From: Promethearchaeia archaeon
GTDB taxonomy: Archaea > Asgardarchaeota > Lokiarchaeia > Sigyniarchaeales > SOKP01
Direction: 5' to 3'
DNA length: 10,917 nt
Assembly (NCBI GenBank): GCA_029856445.1
Contig: JAHQWY010000096.1
Span: 1 to 10,917, forward strand
The notes below the pieces were generated by a model. That model had not been told where the DNA came from. It did not search any database and saw only the letters and a program-made list of their open reading frames with translations. The first letter of the stretch is position 1. Every line of letters begins with the position of its first letter. The translations under genes and the position numbers were made by a program. Shown one piece after another: positions 6,496 to 10,917 of this stretch.

Positions 6496-6843
6496 ATGGC
6501 TGAAAAAAAAGCGAATTTTTTATTAAAATGGAATGATGATAAAGGTCAATTTCGTCCATTAGAATCTGATTCAGATATGGACGATGGTATTTTCTTAGAA
6601 TTAGTTGAAGAAGAAGATAAATGGAGATTTTTCTATATAAAAGGTGCCTCATTAATCGCTAGGCGTACATCACTTAGAGCAGCCAATGGAATCTCAAAAA
6701 CAGGGTATGTTCATCCACAAACTAATTCACGGTATGGAGTTGATTGTAAATTGGTTGAAGAAGTTTCACCATATGAAGATATGCCAGATAATCTTAAAAA
6801 GCCTCAAAGAACGTGGTATAAAGGGGATTATAAACAATACTAA
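6496..6843 (+). CDS. small protein of unknown function (115 residues)
   Basis: I do not recognise this family. The ATG has a good GGTGA ribosome binding site. The protein has three zones. An acidic first half (10-42, with DSDMDDG and VEEEDK) contains likely beta strands at 7-12, 31-37 and 43-49. A basic, helix-prone segment ASLIARRTSLRAANGISKTG (51-70) follows, then a probable turn at HPQTNSRYG (73-81). The tail is Pro-, Lys- and Tyr-rich and ends WYKGDYKQY. There is no signal peptide, membrane segment or metal-binding cysteine pattern, so it should be a soluble cytosolic protein. The acidic/basic split and the conserved-looking RR/KTG segment could suit nucleic-acid or protein binding, which is only a guess. 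It lies 125 bases before the acyl-CoA synthetase gene on the same strand, which probably has its own promoter. Confidence 0.75.
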   Translation: MAEKKANFLLKWNDDKGQFRPLESDSDMDDGIFLELVEEEDKWRFFYIKGASLIARRTSLRAANGISKTGYVHPQTNSRYGVDCKLVEEVSPYEDMPDNLKKPQRTWYKGDYKQY

Positions 6844-6933
6844 ATCTAATCTTTTTGTTTTAAAATATCATCCAAATTTGTTTCATTTCAGACTTTTTTT
6901 ATCAAGATTAGACTATTTTGTGTATTGTATTCA

Positions 6934-6945
6934 AAAATATTAAAT
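6934..6945 (+). promoter_or_regulatory. candidate TATA region for the acyl-CoA synthetase gene
   Basis: An AAAATATTAAAT stretch is centred about 29 bases before the ATG at 6969. This spacing fits a leaderless archaeal transcript, and no ribosome binding site is seen before that ATG. Confidence 0.4.
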
Positions 6946-6968
6946 TTTTTTGAAACCTTGCAGACTCA

Positions 6969-8846
6969 ATGAATGATCAAAATACTAATTCTGAAAAAGC
7001 AGTTCAAAGCGATGAAAAAACGCAACCATATATAATATCCCAAGAAGTATATAAGAATGTAATATTGCCCTCTTGGAATAAAAAAACACCAATCATAATG
7101 AAAGATGCGGCATGGATGGCTCAGCTTACACCTGATTCAAAGTATTCTATCGGACTTCGAATAGAAGAACAGGCAGTAGAATACGCTGATAAGTTAGCGC
7201 TATTATATGAAGAGGAAAGATATACTCATAAAGAGTTTAATGAAATGATTAATCGGTATGCGAATTATTTCCTTAAACTTGGTCTTAAAGGAGGGGATAT
7301 AGCTGTTGTTTTCGTCGAAAATCGTTCAGATTATATGTTTCTAATTCTTGCGTTGGGTAAATTGGGAGTAGTTTCTTCATTAATAAACACAAACCTGCGG
7401 GAACAACCACTTATTCACAGTATGACGCATACACCTGGGAAACTATATATAATTGGGGAAGAACTTTTTCGAGCTTTTGAAGATATTAAACCAAAATTAA
7501 ACTTAAATGATGAGCAAAAAGGAAGGCTCTTTTTTTTACCTGATAAAGGAGAAATAAAAACACCTGAAGGATATATCAATATTAAAGGACAAATTGAGGA
7601 ATCTGATATTAGTAATCCACCTACAACTAAAGAGATTATAATGAATGATCCATTTGTATATATTTTTACGTCAGGTACTACAGGACTTCCAAAAGCAGCA
7701 ATTTTGAAAAATCGTTCAATTTTGACTGCCATGGCATGGTGGGGCGCTATGGTCGTTGGAATGGATACTGATGATATAATTTATATCACAACTCCATTAT
7801 TCCATAGTCATGGGATTAAAGTAGCGTTTGCTGCTGCACTTTATAGAGGATCAGCTATGGCAATAGCTAGGAAATTCAGTGCTAGTAAATTTTGGGATGA
7901 AACAAGAAAATTTAATGCTACATGTTTTAATTATGTAGGAGAAATATGCAGGTATTTGTATAATCAACCACCAAAACCGAATGATGCAGACAATCCTATT
8001 GTGAAAATAGTTGGGAATGGACTAAGACTTGATATCTGGGAAGATTTCAAGAAACGATTTAATATCAAAGAAATTAGAGAATTTTATGGTGCCACTGAAG
8101 ATTTTGTCCCAAATTTTGCTAATGTACATAATATAGATAAAACCTGTGGAGTATGTTTAACACCTTATGCAATAGTGAAATATGATGTTGAGGCAGATCA
8201 ACCATTTAGAAATGAGAGAGGCAGGATGAAAAAGGTAAAAACAGGTGAAGTTGGATTACTATTAGGACAAATTACTGATCCTGATAATTTTTATATGTAT
8301 AAAGATAATGAAGCTACGGAAAAAAAAGTGTTTCGTGATGTCTTTAGAAAAGGGGATATGTATATTAATACAGGGGATCTACTAAGAGATGTAGGTTATG
8401 GACATGTCCAATTTGTTGATCGTTTAGGTGATACTTTTAGATGGCAAGGTGAAAATGTATCTACCGAGGAGGTTGAATCAGTAATAAATAGTTTTGAACA
8501 AATTGATATGTGTTGTGTTTACGGGGTTCTTATTCCACATACGGAAGGTCGTGCTGGCATGGTATCAATACAAAAAAAAATTGATGAAGAATTCGATTTC
8601 GAAGCATTTTTAAACTTTATGAAAAAATATTTACCAAGCTACGCTATTCCAAAGTTTATTCGATTCATAAAAGAATTCAGCTTTACTGCTACTCATAAAA
8701 TTAAGAAGGGGACCCTAAAAAAAGAGGGATATAATATTAATGAGACAAATGATTCTGTGTTTGTTCTTTTACCTAATCACTCTGTATATGTTCCCTTAAC
8801 AAAAGAAATTTATCAGGAAATCTCAGAAGGAAAATATCAATTCTGA
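6969..8846 (+). CDS. acyl-CoA synthetase, FATP / very-long-chain type
   Basis: This ANL-superfamily ligase joins a fatty acid to CoA through an acyl-adenylate. The 625 residues include the AMP-binding P-loop TSGTTGLPK (234-242), the A5 motif EFYGATE (371-377), A7 NTGD (467-470), and DRLGDTFRWQGENVST (484-499), which is the signature of the FATP/SLC27 very-long-chain branch. EATEKKVFRDVFRKGDMY (448-465) and KYDVEADQPFRN are also typical of that branch. The A10 catalytic lysine is probably Lys577 in TATHKIKKG. Unlike animal FATPs it has no N-terminal membrane segment, so it should be cytosolic or peripheral. A candidate TATA region 29 bases upstream suggests a leaderless transcript. It is convergent with the reductive-dehalogenase-like gene, with 26 bases between stops. 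The chain length and the physiological acid cannot be read from the sequence; fatty-acid or aromatic-acid degradation is plausible. Confidence 0.94.
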   Translation: MNDQNTNSEKAVQSDEKTQPYIISQEVYKNVILPSWNKKTPIIMKDAAWMAQLTPDSKYSIGLRIEEQAVEYADKLALLYEEERYTHKEFNEMINRYANYFLKLGLKGGDIAVVFVENRSDYMFLILALGKLGVVSSLINTNLREQPLIHSMTHTPGKLYIIGEELFRAFEDIKPKLNLNDEQKGRLFFLPDKGEIKTPEGYINIKGQIEESDISNPPTTKEIIMNDPFVYIFTSGTTGLPKAAILKNRSILTAMAWWGAMVVGMDTDDIIYITTPLFHSHGIKVAFAAALYRGSAMAIARKFSASKFWDETRKFNATCFNYVGEICRYLYNQPPKPNDADNPIVKIVGNGLRLDIWEDFKKRFNIKEIREFYGATEDFVPNFANVHNIDKTCGVCLTPYAIVKYDVEADQPFRNERGRMKKVKTGEVGLLLGQITDPDNFYMYKDNEATEKKVFRDVFRKGDMYINTGDLLRDVGYGHVQFVDRLGDTFRWQGENVSTEEVESVINSFEQIDMCCVYGVLIPHTEGRAGMVSIQKKIDEEFDFEAFLNFMKKYLPSYAIPKFIRFIKEFSFTATHKIKKGTLKKEGYNINETNDSVFVLLPNHSVYVPLTKEIYQEISEGKYQF

Positions 8847-8872
8847 ATAAATCCTACATTTATTATACCTAT

Positions 8873-9976
8873 CTACTTTTTCTCTTTATTTCGCCAAAAT
8901 TCAGAAGGAGTTTTTAATTTTTTAATTTTAGAGAACGGACAAACAGCGATGCAATTACCACAATCACTACTGTTTTCAATCCAAAATTCAAAACACTTTT
9001 CTGCGTCGATATAATATTTTCTCACACCTGGATTATTAGAAATATTTACACCAATAAAACTAGGCTCTTTATCTTTTGGTATTGCTCCGGTTTCACAAGT
9101 TTCGGCACATTTAAGACAATTTGTGCAGTATTTTGCTACTTTATTTATAAATTTTATATTTGGTTTATCTGAAATCAAAGGTAAATCTGTAAATACTTTG
9201 CAGATCCTTACTCGTGGTCCAAAATCGGGAGTGATGAGGAGTCCTAACCTCCCAACTGCTCCAAGTCCAGCATCAATAGCTAACGGTATACTTAATGCAG
9301 TGTCATTGCCACATTGAATAGCTCTATATCCTAAATTTCTAATAAACTCTCCTAAGCAGGATATTACAAAAGCCATCTTTGAATAAGCTACTGCTGCTGC
9401 TGCTGCTGCTGGTTGTGCTGGTGCTGTTGAAATTGCACCTTCATCCATTTCAATTGCTATAACGATTACTTTGTTGATCCCTTCTGGCAAATTGATTGGT
9501 GTCTCTAATATAGATCCTGAAGTATCACCACCCCTTACCTTTTTTTTAGAATCTGCTTCACTCATTGATGATGGTCTCACAAATCCATCTTTATAAATCC
9601 ATTTTTCATTAATATCTGCGATCCCAACTAATGACGCACCGTAAAATTTAGCCGCATTTTTCAACTGATCTGTAAAATCTTTAACATATTGAATAGGATA
9701 TTCATTTTTCATCCAATTTATACCATAACCTAGATCCATCAAATTTTTTCTCTCCCAAGTAAATGCATAGCGAAATTTCTCATAAACAGTCCATCCAGCA
9801 GCAACAAGAGCAAAATCAATCCTAGAATAGCCCTCTTTATGTGAATTTATATGAGATTCTATATTAGTTTCAAACATTTTACCAAAAGTAGGAAGAGATC
9901 TATCCCATAATCGCCTATATATCATATTGTTTTTTTCATGAAATCGCTGGTATACAACTTCATCTATTTCATACAT
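8873..9976 (-). CDS. reductive dehalogenase-like corrinoid/Fe-S protein without Tat signal
   Basis: The 367 residues match the RdhA family along their length. An N-terminal region contains GYSRIDFALVAAGWTVYEKF (49-68). A corrinoid-binding core follows with AYSKMAF (197-203), FIRNLGYRA (211-219), GNDTALSIPLAIDAGLGAVGR (223-243) and LLITPDFGPRVRICKVFTDL (246-265). Two 4Fe-4S motifs come next: C284-x2-C287-x2-C290-x3-C294, and C328-x10-C339-x2-C342-x3-C346-Pro. Respiratory RdhA proteins carry a Tat signal and pair with the RdhB anchor. Both are missing here, so a cytosolic enzyme is inferred. Its substrate may be an organohalide or something else; the related QueG (epoxyqueuosine reductase) is a second, less likely option. 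The first cluster lacks the usual proline after its fourth Cys (Glu295 instead). An Ala run at 190-195 is coded by a trinucleotide repeat. The ATG at 9976 gives a family-like N-terminus. Confidence 0.88.
   Translation of the reverse strand: MYEIDEVVYQRFHEKNNMIYRRLWDRSLPTFGKMFETNIESHINSHKEGYSRIDFALVAAGWTVYEKFRYAFTWERKNLMDLGYGINWMKNEYPIQYVKDFTDQLKNAAKFYGASLVGIADINEKWIYKDGFVRPSSMSEADSKKKVRGGDTSGSILETPINLPEGINKVIVIAIEMDEGAISTAPAQPAAAAAAVAYSKMAFVISCLGEFIRNLGYRAIQCGNDTALSIPLAIDAGLGAVGRLGLLITPDFGPRVRICKVFTDLPLISDKPNIKFINKVAKYCTNCLKCAETCETGAIPKDKEPSFIGVNISNNPGVRKYYIDAEKCFEFWIENSSDCGNCIAVCPFSKIKKLKTPSEFWRNKEKK
9391..9411 (+). repeat. seven perfect CTG triplets inside the reductive-dehalogenase-like gene
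   Basis: The plus strand reads CTG seven times in a row. On the coding (minus) strand these are CAG/GCA-phase repeats encoding a run of alanines at about residues 189-195, just before the conserved AYSKM of the corrinoid core. A triplet microsatellite is unusual in this AT-rich region and could vary in length. Confidence 0.9.
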
Positions 9977-10006
9977 AATTTGAAACCTAATCCATTCGAT
10001 ACTTTA

Positions 10007-10018
10007 ACCTTAATATTT
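10007..10018 (-). promoter_or_regulatory. candidate TATA region for the reductive-dehalogenase-like gene
   Basis: On the minus strand a TAAAATATTA-type A/T box is centred about 36 bases before the ATG at 9976. This allows a transcript with a leader of about ten bases. Only the A/T content and spacing support it. Confidence 0.3.
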
Positions 10019-10024
10019 TATTAA

Positions 10025-10078
10025 GAAAAAAAAATGTTTTTGAAAAAAAATTACTCAGATAAAAAGAAAAAGAAAAAT
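10025..10078 (-). terminator. multiple T-tracts after the radical SAM gene
   Basis: Read on the minus strand, the radical SAM stop is followed within ten bases by TTTTTCTTTTTCTTTTT (10077-10061), then by runs of eight T (10050-10043) and nine T (10034-10026). This is a strong archaeal U-tract terminator pattern. It implies that the reductive-dehalogenase-like gene is transcribed on its own. Confidence 0.6.
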
Positions 10079-10086
10079 TGCTCTTA

Positions 10087-10917
10087 TTAGCATATTCTAT
10101 AAGGTAATTTTGTACCAGGAGAAATTGTATCAATATATTTTCTTCTAAATTCTTCATTTAACATTGGGCATTCCCTATTTACCCAGTCTTCTGAAAACAT
10201 TGAGTGACCCCACATTCTATCTAAAACAGTCTTAAGTGGGTCCTCTCTAACATTTCCAAAAGTAATCGGCATAAAACAGCAAGGCATAACATCCCCATAA
10301 GGTGAAATATAAAAATACGCATGACCTGACATTCCTCCACATTGACTTGAATTTTGTGTTTGAAAATAGAAGTCTCTGCAAACAAAAGGATAATCTGCAA
10401 TTTTCCTTACTTGTTTCTCCTCTTCAGGTGTCAATTTTACTTCAGGATTATATAACCACCTTCCCGTTGCGGTAGGTAATAAATATCTTATCCCACTTGC
10501 CCCCATATCTCTTCCAAGTTTGATCACATCCTCAAACTCACCATTAGCTAGAGTTTCTTTAGTAACATAGGTTGAGAGACAACTCTTTAATCCCACATCA
10601 AGAGCATTTTTTATTCCCTGAATGGCTTTATTAAACAATCCTTTCATTCCTCGCAATTCATCGTGCTTCTCTGGAATAGCGCTATCAATGCTAACATAAA
10701 GCATTTCTAAACCATTTTCCTTTAATTGCTTAGCATAATCTTTTGTGATTTTTAATCCATTAGTATCACAAAATACATAAACCGATCTCTCCGAAGCATA
10801 CTTTATTAATTCCATTAAATCTGTTCTCAAAGTAGGCTCTCCACCGAAGAAGTTAACCACAAAAGCTTTAGCAGATTGATCTAATACATCTTTAATCTCA
10901 TCAGTTGTAAGTTCTCT
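10087..10917 (-). CDS. radical SAM protein with SPASM/twitch-like C-terminus (N-terminus outside window)
   Basis: The frame is open to the window edge, giving 276 visible C-terminal residues; the CxxxCxxC cluster motif must lie beyond the edge. GGEPTLR (25-31) is the SAM-binding motif that follows the cluster loop in this superfamily. VFCDTNGL (48-55) and LYVSIDSAIPEKHDELRG (73-90) are typical later barrel strands. The C-terminal part has Cys180, Cys193, Cys213-Cys214 and Cys250 around ISPYGDVMPCC and the FGNVREDPL-type end, as in SPASM/twitch domains that bind auxiliary 4Fe-4S clusters. The sparse cysteines suggest one auxiliary cluster. Substrate and pathway cannot be assigned; peptide- or cofactor-modifying roles are common in the family. 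The GTG at 10858-10860 is in frame but falls inside the barrel, so it is not the start. It lies upstream of, and on the same strand as, the reductive-dehalogenase-like gene, but T-tracts separate them. Confidence 0.9.
   Translation of the reverse strand, partial: RELTTDEIKDVLDQSAKAFVVNFFGGEPTLRTDLMELIKYASERSVYVFCDTNGLKITKDYAKQLKENGLEMLYVSIDSAIPEKHDELRGMKGLFNKAIQGIKNALDVGLKSCLSTYVTKETLANGEFEDVIKLGRDMGASGIRYLLPTATGRWLYNPEVKLTPEEEKQVRKIADYPFVCRDFYFQTQNSSQCGGMSGHAYFYISPYGDVMPCCFMPITFGNVREDPLKTVLDRMWGHSMFSEDWVNRECPMLNEEFRRKYIDTISPGTKLPYRIC

Noticed and set aside
6464..6652. A minus-strand frame over the start of the 115-residue protein gene.
   Set aside because: It lacks a ribosome binding site and has shadow-like composition, whereas the plus-strand gene has a good site and balanced composition.
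7415..7732. A 105-codon minus-strand frame inside the acyl-CoA synthetase gene.
   Set aside because: It is the shadow of a clear ANL-family coding sequence and shows no recognisable domain.
8873..10917. The radical SAM and reductive-dehalogenase-like genes as one operon for a maturation system.
   Set aside because: Several strong T-tracts lie between them and the second gene has its own candidate promoter, so shared transcription is not supported.

Overview
The window is AT-rich, densely coded DNA that most likely comes from an archaeon, and probably from an Asgard (Promethearchaeota/Lokiarchaeia-like) lineage. The archaeal call rests on a deoxyhypusine synthase in a gene run with an archaeal-type agmatinase, on TATA-box-like promoters close to start codons, and on T-rich terminators without hairpins. 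The Asgard call is an inference from the mix: a tandem pair of longin/roadblock-like small proteins, a reductive-dehalogenase-like corrinoid Fe-S protein without a Tat signal, and a FATP-type acyl-CoA synthetase. No rRNA, tRNA, CRISPR array or insertion sequence was seen.

Layout. Positions 1-378 (+) hold the end of a CinA C-terminal-domain (PncC-like) amidase gene cut by the window edge. Positions 532-1663 (+) hold two paralogous genes whose products align without gaps over 153 residues at about 66% identity; the first carries an extra lysine/arginine-rich tail. Convergent to these, 5289-1702 (-) is a tight three-gene run: argS (arginyl-tRNA synthetase), speB-like agmatinase and deoxyhypusine synthase, with gaps of about 10 bases. 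Further out on the minus strand, 6201-5473 is an unrecognised multi-pass membrane protein whose start I move to an ATG with a good GGAG ribosome binding site. A 294-base divergent spacer follows. Then 6496-6843 (+) is a 115-residue protein of unknown function, and 6969-8846 (+) is a FATP/very-long-chain type acyl-CoA synthetase. Convergent with it, 9976-8873 (-) is the reductive-dehalogenase-like protein, and 10917-10087 (-) is a radical SAM/SPASM protein cut by the right edge and separated from its neighbour by strong T-tracts.

How the genes fit together. The argS-speB-dhs run is the clearest functional unit. All three products handle arginine or arginine-derived groups, or modify the translation factor aIF5A. 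The deoxyhypusine synthase has lost several residues that bind spermidine in the human enzyme but keeps the catalytic lysine. This fits an agmatine-based hypusination route of the kind proposed for halophilic archaea, in which the agmatinase-like protein acts after the synthase. The remaining genes look like separate transcription units for fatty-acid activation, corrinoid/Fe-S redox chemistry and (by fold inference) small-GTPase-related scaffolding. I did not find a wholly new multi-gene system. The best leads are the diverged synthase beside speB, the longin-like tandem pair, and the cytosolic reductive-dehalogenase homologue.
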